Source of the DNA: Phocoena phocoena
Taxonomy: Eukaryota; Chordata; Mammalia; Artiodactyla; Phocoenidae
Assembly: GCF_963924675.1 (NCBI RefSeq)
Contig: NC_089224.1
Span: forward strand, 47,721,158 to 47,785,157
Length of the DNA: 64,000 bases
Reading direction: 5' to 3'
A program made the position numbers and the translations under genes. This document shows, in pieces, positions 25,462 through 37,212 of this stretch (positions are counted from its first letter, which is position 1; every line of letters begins with the position of its first letter). A model generated the notes under the pieces. The model saw nothing but the letters and a program-made list of their open reading frames with translations, searched no databases and was not told where the DNA came from.

Positions 25462-26420
25462 ATGAGAAGACACAAAAACACACTGCAGATGAAGAAGCAA
25501 GATAAAAACCCACCAGACCTAACAAATGAAGAGGAAATAGGCAGTCTACCTGAAAAAGAATTCAGAATAATGATAGTAAAGATGATCCAAAATCTTGGAC
25601 ACAGAATAGAGAAAATGCAAGAAACATTTAACAAGGACCTAGAAGAACTAAAGATGAAACAGCAATGGGGAACAACACAATAAGTGAAATTAAAAATACT
25701 CTAGATGGGATTAATAGCAGAATAACTGAGGCAGAAGAATGGATAAGTGACCTGGAAGATAAAATAGTGGAAATAACTACTGCAGAGCAGAATAAAGAAA
25801 AAAGAATGAAAAGAACTGAGGACAATCTCAGAGACCTCTGGGACAACATTAAATGCAACAACATTCGAATTATAGGGATTCCAGAAGAAGAAGAGAAAAA
25901 GAAAGGGACTGAGAAAATATTTGAAGAGATTATAGTTGAAAAGTTCCCTACTATGGGAAAGGAAATAGTTAATCAAGTCCAGGAAGCACAGAGAGTACCA
26001 TACAGGATAAACCCAAAGAGAAATATGCCAAGACACATATTAATCAAACTGTCTCAAATTAAATACAAAGAAAACATGTTAAAAGCAGCAAGGGAAAACC
26101 AACAAATAACACACAAGGGAATCCCCATAAGGTTAACAGCTGATCTTTCAGCAGAAACTCTGCAAGCCAGAAGGGACTGGCAAGACATATTTAAAGTGAT
26201 GAAGGAGAAAAACCTGCAACCAAGATTACTCTACCCAGCAAGGATCTCATTCAGATTTGATGGAGAAATTAAAACCTTTACAGACAAGCAAAAGCTGAGA
26301 GTTCAGCACCACCAAACCAGCTTTACAACAAATGCTAAAGGAACTTCTCTAGGTAAGAAACACAAGAGAAGGAGAAGACATACAATAACGAACCCCAAAC
26401 AATTAAGAAAATGGGAATAG
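25462..26420 (+). pseudogene. L1 ORF1 of the younger L1, one frameshift
   Basis: This is the L1 ORF1 RNA-binding protein gene. The ATG at 25462 (MRRHKNTLQMKKQDKNPP) opens a frame that ends at 25683. The continuing sequence, with the coiled coil, RRM and C-terminal domain, is read from 25665 in another frame to the stop at 26420. A small indel near 25650-25665 therefore separates the N-terminal 70 or so residues from the rest. The C-terminal motifs RRINPKRNMPRH-like and RLTADLSAETLQARRDWQD are intact. The stop overlaps the ORF2 start by 10 bases. Confidence 0.85.
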
Positions 26421-29400
26421 GAACATACATATCGATAATTACCTTAAATGTCAATGGACTAAATGCTCCCACCAAAAGACACAGATTGGCTGAATGGATA
26501 CAAAAACAAGACCTATATATATGCTCTCTACAAGAGACCCACTTCAGACCTAGAGACACATACAGACTGAAAGTGAGGGGATGGAAAAAAATATTCCATG
26601 CAAATGGAAACCAAAAGAAAGCTGGAGTAGCAATTCTCATATCAGACAAAATAGACTTTAAAATAAAGACTATTACAAGAGACAAAGAATGACACTACAT
26701 AATGATCAAGGGATCAATCCAATAAGAAGATATAACAATTGTAAATATTTATGCACCCAATATAGGAGCACCTCAATACATAAGGAAAATGCTAACAGCA
26801 ATAAAAGGGGAAATCGACAGTAACACATTCATAGTAGGAGACTTTAACACCCCACTTTCACCAATGGACAGATCATCCAAAATGAAAATATATAAGGAAA
26901 CACAAGCTTTAAATGATACGTTAAACAAGATGGACTTAATTGATATTTATAGGACATTCCATCCAAAAACAACAGAGTACACATTTCTCTCAAGTGCTCA
27001 TGGAACATTCTCCAGGATAGATCATATCTTGGGTCACAAATCAAGCCTTGGTAAATTTAAGAAAATTGAAATTGTATCAAGTATCTTTTCCGACCACAAC
27101 GCCATGAGACTAGATATCAATTTCAGGAAAAGATCTGTAAAAAATACGAACACGTGGAGGCTAAACAATACACTACTTAATAACGAAGTGATCACTGAAG
27201 AAATCAGAGAGGAAATAAAAAAATACCTAGAGAAAAATGACAATGGAGACACAACGACCCAAAACCTATGGGATGTAGCAAAAGCAGTTCTCAGAGGGAA
27301 GTTTATAGCAATACAATCCTACCTTAAGAAACAGAATACATCTCAAATAAACAACCTAACCTTGCACCTAAAGCAATGAGAGAAAGAAGAACAAAAAACC
27401 CCAAAGTTAGCAGAAGGAAAGAAATCATAAAAATCAGATCAGAAATAAATGAAAAAGAAATGAAGGAAACGATAGCAAAGATCAATAAAACTAAAAGCTG
27501 GTTCTTGAGAAGATAAACAAAATTGATAAACCATTAGCCAGCCTCATCAAGAAAAAAAGGGAGAAGACTCAAACCAATAGAATTAGAAATGAAAAAGAAG
27601 TAACAACTGACACTGCAGAAATACAAAAGATCATGAGAGATTACTACTAGCAACTCTACGCCAATGAAATGGACAACCTGGAAGAAATGGACAAATTCTT
27701 AGAAATGCATAACCTGCCAAGACTGAATCAGGAAGAAATAGAAAATATGAACAGACCAATCACAAGCACTGAAATTGAAACTGTGATTAAAAGTCTTCCA
27801 ACAAACAAAAGCCCAGGACCAGATGTCTTCACAGGCGAATTCTATCAAACATGTAGAGAAGAGCTAACACCTATCCTTCTCAAACTCTTCCAAAATATAG
27901 CAGAGGGAGGAACACTCCCAAACTCATTCTAAAGGCCACCATCACCTTGATACCAAAACCAGACAAGGATGTCACAAAGAAAGAAAACTACAGGCCAATA
28001 TCACTGATGAACAGAGATGCAAAAATCCTCAACAAAATACTAGCAAACAGAATCCAACAGCACATTAAAAGGATCATTCACCATGATCAAATGGGGTTTA
28101 TTCCAGGAATACAAGGATTCTTCAATATACGCAAATCAATCAACGTGATACACCATATCAACAAACTGAAGGATAAAAACCATATGATCATCTCAATAGA
28201 TGCACAAAAAGCTTTTGACAAAATTCAACACCCATTTATGATAAAAACTCTGAAGAAAGTAGGCATACAGGGAACTTTCCTTAACATAATAAGGGCCATA
28301 TATGACAAACCCACAGCCAACAGCGTCCTCAAGTGAAAAACTGAAAGCATTTCCACTAAGATCAGGAAAAAGACAAGGTTGCCCACTCTCACCACTCTTA
28401 TTCAACATAGTTTGGCAAGTTTTAGCCATAGCAATCAGAGAAAAAAGGAAATAAAAGGAATCCAAATTGGAAAAGAAGAAGTAAAACTGTCACTGTTTGC
28501 AGATGACATGATACTATACATAGAGAATCCTAAAGATGCTACCAGAAAACGACTAGAGGTAATCAATGAATTTGGTAAAGTAGCAGGATACAAAATCAAT
28601 GCACAGAAATCTCTGGCATTCCTATATACTAGTGATGAAAAATCTGAAAGTGAAATCAAGAAAACACTCCCATTTACCATTGCAACAAAAAGAATAAAAT
28701 ATCCGGGAATAAACCTACCTAAGGAGACAAAAGACCTGTATGCAGAAAATTATAAGACACTGATGAAGGAAATTAAAGATGATACAAATAGATGGAGAGA
28801 TATACCATGTTCTTGGACTGGAAGAATCAACATTGTGAAAATGACTCTACTACCCAAAGCAATCTACAGATTCAATGCAATCCCTATCAAACTACCACTG
28901 GCATTTTTCACAGAACTAGAACAGAAAGTTTCACAATTTGTATGGAAACACAGAAGACCCCGAATAGCCAAAGCAATCTTGAGAGCGAAAAACGGAGCTG
29001 GAGGAATCAGGCTCCCAGACTATACTACAAAGCTACAGTAATCAAGACAGTATGGTACTGGCACAAAAACAGAAAGATCAATGGAACAGGATAGAAAGCC
29101 CAGAGATAACCCCATGCACATATGGTCACCTTATCTTTGATAATGGAGGCAGGAATGTCCAGTGGAGAAAGGACAGCGTCTTCAATAACTGGTGCTGGGA
29201 AAACTGGACAGGTACATGTAAAAGTATGAGATTAGATCACTCCCTAATACCATACACAAAAATAAACTCAAAATGGATTAAAGACCTAAATGTAAGGCCA
29301 GAAACTATCAAACTCTTAGAGGAAAATATATGCAGAACAGTCTATGACATAAATCACAGCAAGATCCTTTTTGACCCACCTCCTAGAGAAATGGAAATAA

Positions 29401-30041
29401 AAACAAAAATAAACAAATGGGACCTAATCAAACTTCAAAGCTTTTGCGCAGCAAGGGAAACCATAAACAAGACCAAAAGACAACCCTCAGAATGGGAGAA
29501 AATAGTTACAAATGAAGCAACTGACAAAGAATTAAGCTCCAAAATTTATAAGCAGCTCATGCAGCTCAATAACAAAAAAACAAACAACCCTATCCAAAAA
29601 TGGGCAGAAGACCTAAATAGACATTTCTGCAAAGAAGATATACAGACTGCCAACAAACACATGAAAGAATGCTCAACATCATTAATCATTAGAGAAATGC
29701 AAATTAAAACTACAATGAGATATCACCTCAAACCAGTCAGAATGGCCATCATCAAAAAACATAGTAACAATAAATGCTGGAGAGGGTGTGGAGAAAAGGG
29801 AACACTCTGGCACTGCTGGTGGGAGTGTGAATTGGTACAGCCACTACAGAGAACAGTATGGAGGTTCCTTAAAAAACTACAAACAGATCTACCATATGAC
29901 CCAGCAATCCCACTACTGGGCATATACCCTGAGAAAACCATAATTAAAAAGAGTCATGTACCAAAATGTTCACTGCAGCTCTATTTACAATATCCCAGTG
30001 ATGGAAACAACCTAAGTGTCCATCATCAGATGAATGGATAA
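26411..30041 (+). pseudogene. L1 ORF2 (endonuclease/reverse transcriptase) of the younger L1, inactivated
   Basis: The ATG at 26411 starts the endonuclease domain (TLNVNGLNAPTKRHRLAEW, LQETHF). An early stop occurs after codon 93 (a TGA at about 26690), with a second stop shortly after. The frame then continues with GDFNTPLSPMDRSS (about 26840) and SDHNAMRL. RT motifs follow: [18 protein letters not shown] at about 28085 and the catalytic-site block [11 protein letters not shown] at about 28492. The Cys-rich C-terminus [18 protein letters not shown] lies at about 29775. Stops and frameshifts, for example at 27379, 27932 and 29041, make it non-functional. Confidence 0.9.
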
Positions 30042-30583
30042 AGAAGATGTGGCAAATATATACAATGGAATATTACTCAGCCATAAAAAGAAACGAAATT
30101 GAGCTATTTGTAATGAGGTGGATAGACGTAGAGTCTGTCATACAGAGTGAAGTCAGAAAGAGAAAGACAAATACCGTATGCTAACACATATATATGGAAT
30201 TTAAGAAAAAAAATGTCATGAAGAACCTAGGGGCAAGACAGGAATAAAGACACAGACCTAGTAGAGAATGGACTTGAGGATATGGGGAGGGGGAAGGGTA
30301 AGCTGTGACACAGCAAGAGAGTGGCATGGACATATATACACTACCAAACGTAAAATAGATAGCTAGTGGGAAGCAGCCACATAGCAGAGGGAGATCAGCT
30401 CGGTGCTTTGTGACCACCTAGAGGGGTGGGATAGGTAGGGTGGGAGGGAGGGAGATGCAAGAGGGAAGAGATATGGGAACATATGTATGTGTATAACTGA
30501 TACACTTTGTTTGTTATAAAGCAGAAACTAACACAACAATGTAAACCAATTATACTCCAATAAAGATGTAAAAAAAAAAAAAG

Positions 30584-30700
30584 GAAATGATTATATGCAA
30601 AACAGTCTGCCAAAGTGTGGTGTAAAACACCTGGCATACCATAACCTATTCTATTCCATTAATCATGACTCAGCCCCTAGATTAGTGACCTTCAAAAAAA
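30584..30700 (+). repeat. Non-L1 3' flank of the younger L1 with second poly(A) (candidate 3' transduction)
   Basis: After the L1 poly(A) comes aaatgattatatgca (30585-30599), repeating the 13 bases found just before the L1 5' end. About 94 bases without L1 similarity follow (30600-30693, starting 'aaacagtctgccaaagtg'), then A7 or more, then the outer duplication. No AATAAA is visible in this segment; ATTAAT at about 30657 is the nearest weak candidate. Confidence 0.8.
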
Positions 30701-30715
30701 AAAATTCAACACCCA
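30701..30715 (+). repeat. Outer target-site duplication, right copy
   Basis: aaaattcaacaccca, identical to 23504-23518. The older L1's ORF2 continues directly from it ('tttatgataaaaactctcc'). Confidence 0.9.
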
Positions 30716-32880
30716 TTTATGATAAAAACTCTCCAGAAAGTGGGCATGGAGGGAACCTACCTCAACATAATAAAGGCCATATATGACAAACCCACAGCAA
30801 ACATCATTTTCAATGGTGAAAAACTGAAATCATTTCCTTGAAGATCAGGAACAAGACAAGGATGCCCACTCTCGCCACTATTATTCAACAGAGTTTTGGA
30901 AGTCCTAGCCATGAGAATCGGAGAAGAAAAAGAAATAAAGGGAATCCAAATCGGAAAGAAGAAGTAAAACTGTCACTGTTTGAAGATGACATGATACTAT
31001 ACATAAAGAATCCTAAAGATGCCACCAGAAAACCACTGGAGCTAATCAATGAATTTGGTAAAGTTGCAGGATACAAAATTAATGCACAGAAATCTCTTAC
31101 ATTCCTACATCCTAATGAAAAATCTGAAAGAGAAATTAAGGAAACACTCCCATTTGCCATTGCAACAAAAAGAAAATACCTAGGAATAAACCTACCTAGG
31201 GAGACAAAAGACCTGTATGCAGAAAAGTATAAGGCATTGATGAAAGAAATTAAAGGTGACACCAACAGATGGAGATATATACCATGTTCTTGGACTGGAA
31301 GAATCAATACTGTGAAAATGACTATACTACCCAAAGCAATCTACAGATTCAATGCAAGCCCTATGAAATTACCAATGGCATTTTTTACAGAAGTAGAACA
31401 AAAAATTTCACAATTGGTATGGAAACACAAAAGACCCCGAATAGCCAAAGCAGTCTTGAGGGAAAAAAACAGAGCTGGAGGAATCAGACTCCCTGACTTC
31501 AGACTATACTACAAAGCTACAGTAATGAAGACAATATGGTACTGGCACAAACACAGAAATATAAATCAATGGAACAAGATAGAAAGCCCAGAGATAAACA
31601 CACACACCTATGGTCAACTAATCTATGACAAAGGAGGCAAGGATATACAATGGAGAAAAGACAGTCTCTTCAATAAGTGGTGCTGGGAAAACTGGACAGC
31701 TACGTGTAAAAGAATGAAATTAGAACACTCCCTAACACCATACACAAAAATAAACTCAAAATGGATTCGAGACGTAAATGTAAGGCTGGACAATATGAAA
31801 CTCTTAGAGGAAAACGTAGGAAGAACACTCTTTGACATAAATCACAGCAACATCTTTTTTGATCCACCTCCTAGAGTAATGGAAATAAAAACAAAAATAA
31901 AGCAATGGGACCTAATGAAACTTCAAAGCTTTTGCACAGCAAAGGAAACCATAAACAAGATGAAAACACACCCTCTCAGAACGGGAGAAAATATTTGCTA
32001 ACGAATTAACGGACAAAGGATTAATATCCCAAATATATAAACAGCTCAATATTTAAAAAAAAACAACCCAATCCAAAAATGGCAGAAGCCCTAAGTAGAC
32101 ATTTCTCCAAGGAAGACATACCAATGGCCAAGAAGCACATGAAAAGCTGCTCAACATCACTAATTATTAGAGAAATGCAAATCAAAACTACAATGAGGTA
32201 TCACCTCACACCAGTTAGAATGGGCATCATCAGAAAATCTACATACAACAAATGCTGGAGAGGGTGTGGAGAAAAGGGAACCCTCTTGCACTGTTGGTGG
32301 GAATGTAAATTGATAGAGCCACTATAGAGAACAGTATGGAGGTTCCTTAAAAAACTAAAAATAGAATTACCATATGATCCAGCAATCCCACTACTGGGCA
32401 TATACCCTGAGAAAACCATAATTCAAAAAGATGCATGCACCCCAATGTTCATTGCAGCACTATTTACAATAGCCAGGTCATGGAAGCAACCTAAATGCCC
32501 ACTGACAGACGAATGGATAAAGAAGATCTATACGATGGAATATTTACTCAGCCATAAAAAGGAATAAAATTGGGTCCTTTGTACAAACGTGGATGGACGT
32601 AGAGATTGGCATACAGAGTGAAGTAAGTGAGAAAGGGAAAAACAAATATCGTATATTAACACATATATGTGGAACCTAGAAAAATGGTACAGATGAACCG
32701 GTTTGCAGGGCAGAAATTGAGACACAGATGTAGAGAAGAAACGTTTGGACACCAAGGGGGGAAAGCCGCGGTAGGGTAGTGGTGGTGGTGTGATGAATTG
32801 GTTGATTGGGCTTGACATGTATACACTGATGTGTATAAAATGGATGACTAATTTAAAAAATAAAATAAATAAAAAAAATT
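30716..32880 (+). mobile_element. Older L1, right part (ORF2 C-terminal region, 3'UTR, A-rich tail)
   Basis: This continues the element interrupted at 23518. It carries the RT core, the C-terminal domain and a 3'UTR ending 'gatgactaatttaaaaaataaaataaataaaaaaaa' at about 32850-32880. A 387-codon open stretch (30838-32001) is the longest ORF2 remnant. Its RT catalytic block reads FEDD instead of FADD, and the frame breaks again before the Cys-rich C-terminus (32079-32327). Confidence 0.9.
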
Positions 32881-32895
32881 TAGGTGCATCATTAA

Positions 32896-33097
32896 AAAAA
32901 ATGCAAAAGCCATTCCTTTAATAACCTTTAAATAACCTGGGCTCATATCCCTGCTCCACCACTTATTAAGTGTGATCAAGTTAATCAAAGAGCTCTGGGA
33001 TCAATTTCAATGGCTCTTTTAATAATCTTTTAAAAGCCATTCTTAGTAATACCTTTAAAAAAATGTAAAGCCACTGGCTGTAACTTGCCAACCCCTG
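32896..33097 (+). mobile_element. MER1-like hAT element, right part
   Basis: 'aaaatgtaaagccactggctg' and the terminal 'acttgccaacccctg' correspond to the right terminal repeat of the element whose left half ends at 20621. The two halves are separated by the older L1. The segment between about 32910 and 33040 is longer than in the typical element and partly repeats the 'tttaataaccttt' motif, so internal rearrangement is likely. Confidence 0.55.
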
Positions 33098-33233
33098 GTC
33101 TCGAGAAGGCAAATATAGGGTTAGGAGGCTTCTGCAATCACGCAGAGCTGACAAAGGTAAACCAGGTACAGGCAGTGAGAACAGAGACCAGTGGAGGGTG
33201 AAGGAGTCACTGAAGAGTGTGAACAATCTAGAA

Positions 33234-33729
33234 ATACAGGCAGATCTCGTTTTATCGTGCTTTGCTTTCTTGTGCTTCGCAGATACTGCATTCTTTTATA
33301 AACTGAAGATTTGAGGCAACCCCACGTGGAGCAAGTCTATTGGTGCCATTTTTCCAATGGCATTTGCTCACTTCGTGTCTCTGTGTCACGTTTTGGTAAT
33401 TTTTGCAATGTTTCAAACTTTTTCCTCATTCTTATATTTGTTATGTTGATATACGATCAGTGATCTTTGATGTTACTACTGTGACTTACTGAAGGCTCAG
33501 ATGATGGTTAGCGTTTTTAGCAAGAAAGTATTTTTAGATTAAGGTATATAGATTGGTTTTTAAGACACATTGCTATCACATACTTAACCGTCTACAGTAC
33601 AGAGTAAACACAACTTTTATATGTACTGGGTAACCAAAAAAAAAAAAATTGACTTGCTTTATTGTTATACCTGCTTTATCATGGTGATCTGGAACTGAAC
33701 CCACAATATCTCCAAGGTATGCCTGTATT
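33234..33729 (+). mobile_element. Tigger-type (TcMar) DNA transposon, non-autonomous
   Basis: The ends form inverted repeats: atacaggcagatctcg at the left against the reverse complement of cttggagatattgtggg-adjacent 'aaggtatgcctgtat' at the right. Internal blocks such as 'gaggcaaccccacgtggagcaagtctattgg' are typical of Tigger/MER2-group elements. About 496 bases, no transposase. It sits inside the ancient repeat that surrounds the L1 nest. Confidence 0.8.
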
Positions 33730-34130
33730 TTGGCTTGGAAAGTTGGATGGTTGGGGGTACTCTTTACTGAGATAAGGATTCAGGAGTTTAGTTTTAGAGA
33801 TATTGATTGACCTTTTTGTGGGGCATCTGGGTTAGGATGCCTAGTAGACAACTGTACATCTGAGTCAGAAGAGAGATGTGCTCTGTGCTAGATACAGGAG
33901 AGATCACCAGCATACAGAGGAGTCCTGGAGCCACGGGATCACTTGTGTATACAGAGTGAGGCTCCTAAGCGGGGTAGCTAAGAGGTGGGTAGGGGAAGAG
34001 GAATCCACAGAGATGCTGAGAAAGAATAACCAGAGAAGTAAGAAGCAAGCCAAGTGTGTGTGGTTTCTAAAGCAGCAAGAAAGTGTTTTTCGGAAGAAGG
34101 GCTCAGCCTGCGTAGAATGCTGCTGAGGGC
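33730..34130 (+). repeat. Ancient unclassified interspersed repeat, 3' part
   Basis: The blocks 'aggagtttagttttagagatattg', 'ggatgcctagtagacaactgtacatctgag' and 'gagatcaccagcatacagagg' fit the downstream portion of the family seen at 19935-20489. A short piece of the same repeat, 33098-33233, lies between the MER1-like and Tigger elements. Family name unknown to me. Confidence 0.5.
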
Positions 34131-35079
34131 TCAGATTAGATAAGGCATGTTTTGAGAGACAACTTTCTTCTTTTTCAACAAACAAGAAATAACTTTTAGG
34201 TGGGGTGGGGAGGGGGCCTTACCCAAGAGGAGTGTATATGTTACATGCGGTCTTAGAATGTGAGGTGGGCAAATAGAAGCAACTCCATAATGAACTGAGT
34301 GGAAATATTAGGCAGGATTTAAAAAACTCATCATTAACAACCTTGGAGGGGGACCTAAAGTAGCCTTCTACACGTGAAATATTTCTAGGTTATAAATTGG
34401 CAGTAGAGGGCTATAAGAGTAATGTTTTCAAACCACTCAGGTGCCAGTAATGCACTAGGACCGTGGAGTGAGGCTAGAATACTCGTCTTCTGGTGGCTTT
34501 TGCAGGCAGCAATATGGTGGAACCAGTCAATTACAGATGCACACGAACTACCCAGCAATGAAAGCAAAGGGAAAACAAAGCAGAGTTCTGTTTTCTCAAT
34601 CAACTGGCACACAGCCCTGAAAAGCACTTTCTAACTCACCCCCGATGGCTATGCTGCAAAGTCCAGTCCTGCTTCTTTGTTCTCTGGATGAACAAGGTAG
34701 CCACACTTAGTTATCTTAACCTCTAGCCATCCAGAATTTTTCCAGAAAATTGGCAGATTTGGAGTCTGTTAGCTTCCACCATGTCTGCTCCCTCCACACA
34801 TGGGCACTTCGTGGTCTCTCTCAAATCCCAGGCTCAGGGTGAACGTGAGTGTGTGGGTTGGTGGGAATCTGGGAAGGAGGCATGGGGATGGGAGAGTGCT
34901 TGGAATTCCTAAGTGTCATTTAGGCATGGAGTTCTGTCTGTCTCTCCCACATCTTTTAACAGAACAAATAGAAGTGCCTAATTCGACTCTGAGGTTCGCC
35001 TTCCCCCATTTTTCTCTCTCAGCTCTTCTAAAAGGTGGAACTTGAACCACCGATCTCAGAGCCACCTGTAGTGCTTGTT
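34131..35079. other. Unassigned intronic DNA
   Basis: No exon, RNA gene or named repeat is recognised. A G-rich patch lies at 34199-34222. Confidence 0.5.
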
Positions 35080-35636
35080 AAAATGCAAATGACAGAAAGA
35101 AGATGTGGTGCATATATGCAATGGAATATTACTCAGCCATTAAAAAGAATGAAATAATGCCACTTGCAGCAACATGGATGGACCTGGAGATTATCATACT
35201 AAGTGAAGTAACTCAGAGAAAGAAATATCATATGATATCACTTATATGCAGCATGTAAAAAAAAAGATACAAAGGAACTTATTTACAAAACAGAAACAGA
35301 CTCATAGACTTAGAGAACGAACTTATGGTTACGAGGGGGGAAGGGTGGGGGGTAGGGATAGATTGGTAGTTTGGGATTGACATAAACACACTGATTTATT
35401 TAAAATAGATAACCAACACGGAGCTACTGTATAGCACAGGAAACTCTGCTCAATAGTCTGTAATGACCTAAACGGGAAAAGAACTTGAAAAAGAGTAGAT
35501 ACATATATAGGTATAACTGAATCACTTTGCGGTACACCTGAAACTAACACAACATTGTTAATCAACTATACTCCAATATAAAAATAAATAAATAAATAAA
35601 GTTGAGTTTGGATTTAGTGCAAAAAAATGCAAATGA
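35080..35636 (+). mobile_element. 5'-truncated L1 3' end with target duplication and a short extra 3' segment
   Basis: The L1 3' sequence runs from 35093 to a tail of aata repeats (35581-35600). About 20 non-L1 bases follow, then A7. It is flanked by identical 13-base duplications aaaatgcaaatga at 35080-35092 and 35624-35636. The element keeps only the last part of the 3' region (start near 'agatgtggtgcatatatgc'). Confidence 0.9.
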
Positions 35637-35746
35637 TGGGACCCTACTGTAGAAAGAGTTTCTGGGGTAGGGTAGGATGTGGGTGTCTCCATTTCTAACA
35701 AGTTCCTGGCAATTATTATGCACACTGAATTTGGGAACCCCTCCTC

Positions 35747-36112
35747 TATCCCCTTTTTATTTTTTATTATTATTTTTAAAAATTTATTTATTTATTTCTG
35801 GCTGCATTGGGTCTTCGTCACTGCGTGCGGGCTTTCCCTAGTTGCGGTGAGTGGGGGCTACTCTTCGTTGTGGTGCACCATCTTCCCATTGTGGTGGCTT
35901 CTCTGGTTGCGGAGCATGGGCTCTAGGTACGCGGCTTTCAGTAGTTGTGGCTCGCAGGCTCTAGAGCGCAGGCTCAGTAGTTGTGGCGCATGGGCTTAGT
36001 TGCTCCGCGGCATGTGGGATCTTCCCAGACTAGGGCTTGAACCTGTGCTCCCTGCATTGGCAGGTGGATTCTTAACCACTGTGCCACCAGAGAATCCCAT
36101 ATCCCCTTTTTA
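35747..36112 (-). mobile_element. CHR-type tRNA-derived SINE (cetacean), with 13-base target duplications
   Basis: Reverse-complement SINE body at 35760-36099. The tRNA-like head is at the right, with 'gggcttgaacctgtgctccc' as the B-box region and 'cttaaccactgtgccacc' as the A-box region; the T-rich, reverse-complement tail is at the left. It is flanked by tatccccttttta at 35747-35759 and 36100-36112. SINEs of this type are characteristic of Cetartiodactyla. Confidence 0.9.
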
Positions 36113-36399
36113 AAGTTTAGAATTTTTATGAGAAGTATTGTGACCACTGGAGTTTAAAAAAAAACTTGAGGCTCAAAAGTTACTGTATCCTCTATTAGCC
36201 TTTCAGTGTATCTTAGTTTCTGAAGAGCAGAGACCTCTCCTTATTTATGATCTCACTTTCTGGCACTCATCACTGTACCTAATGCTCAAGAGATACTTGG
36301 GGAGTTGAAGGGATGATTGCAAAGGGCCCCTTATAGCCCCCCAGCTTCTACTCACGCTCCTCTGAAATACACTCACCACAAAGTAGCCAGTGTGCGTCT

Positions 36400-36834
36400 A
36401 TAAAAATGGAAATTAGATCATTTGACATTCCTGATTAATACCCTCCAAAATCTCCCTGTGGTGCTCAGACTAAAACCTCAACTCCTCATCCCGGTCTCTG
36501 GTTGACCCCATGGCCTCATCCCATATCACCTCTACCTTCAGCCTGCCACACTCCAGCCAAATGAGCTTCTTTTGGGTTCTTTCAACACAATAAACTCATT
36601 TTCACTTTAGGGGTTTTGCACTGTTTTTCCCTTGCCCAGGAATGCTCTTCCTTCTGATGTCGTATTGTTGGACACTGGTCATCATTCAGCTTTTGTCTTC
36701 CAGGTCACCTCCTCAGAGTACCCATCTAATGTGGTCACCAGATCATTGCTTATCAAAGTTCTGTTTCATTTTCTGCCCAGCACTTATCACCATCTGATAT
36801 TTTTGTGTCCTTTTCTGTGTTTATTGTCTTGCTT
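36400..36834 (+). repeat. L2 LINE 3' end
   Basis: Typical L2 3' sequence: 'gcctgccacactccagccaaatgagcttctt', 'ttttgcactgtttttcccttgcccaggaatgctcttcc', 'cttccaggtcacctcctcagag'. Plus orientation. The 36113-36399 stretch before it may include another L2 remnant ('tctggcactcatcactg'). Confidence 0.8.
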
Positions 36835-37085
36835 CACACTCACTCATTAATTCATTCACTGTTTATTTAGTACCTGTGTAGTGCCAGCTACTCTTTCCAG
36901 CACTAGGGACACAGCAGTAAAGAAAGCCTCTACCTTAATGGACAGGCCATCAGTGCATAAATATATAATATGTCAAATGACGATAAAATTCTGTGAGTAA
37001 AATAGAGTTGAAGGGTTACAGAATGATGCAGAGTGCTCCTTTAGCTAGAATGATCAGGAAAGATCTTTCTGATGTGTGCCAGTTC
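36835..37085 (+). repeat. Ancient unclassified interspersed repeat
   Basis: 'cactcattaattcattcactgtttatttag' is followed by 'gccagctactctttccagcactagggacacagcagtaaag' and later blocks similar in style to 19935-20489 and 60260-61000. A short L2-like end, 'cataatatcctagcaag...aataaatatttatggaatgaatc', follows at about 37135-37212. Confidence 0.5.
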
Positions 37086-37212
37086 AGCAGATATCTAAAT
37101 GTACGTAAAGTGCAAGAGAACACGGACTTCTGTTTCATTCATCACAATATCCTAGCAAGTAGGTGTATATCTGGCATATGATAGGTAGATTAATAAATAT
37201 TTATGGAATGAA

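Larger units (their letters stand above)
23519..30700 (+). mobile_element. Younger near-full-length L1 plus transduced flank, inserted in the older L1
   Basis: The unit inserted between the outer duplications consists of, in order: 14 bases containing atgattatatgca (23520-23532); a complete L1 from 'gagatcagggaagatggcgg' (23533) to its first poly(A) (30570-30582); a second atgattatatgca (30587-30599); 94 bases of non-L1 DNA; and a second poly(A) (30694-30700). It has a GC-rich 5'UTR of about 1.9 kb, ORF1, ORF2 and a 3'UTR with AATAAA just before the first poly(A). Both ORFs are broken, so it is immobile. It lies antisense to ADAMTSL1. Confidence 0.9.

Noticed and set aside
30838..32001. 387-codon open frame taken as a host gene
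   Set aside because: It is L1 reverse-transcriptase sequence with a mutated catalytic block (FEDD) and further breaks downstream.
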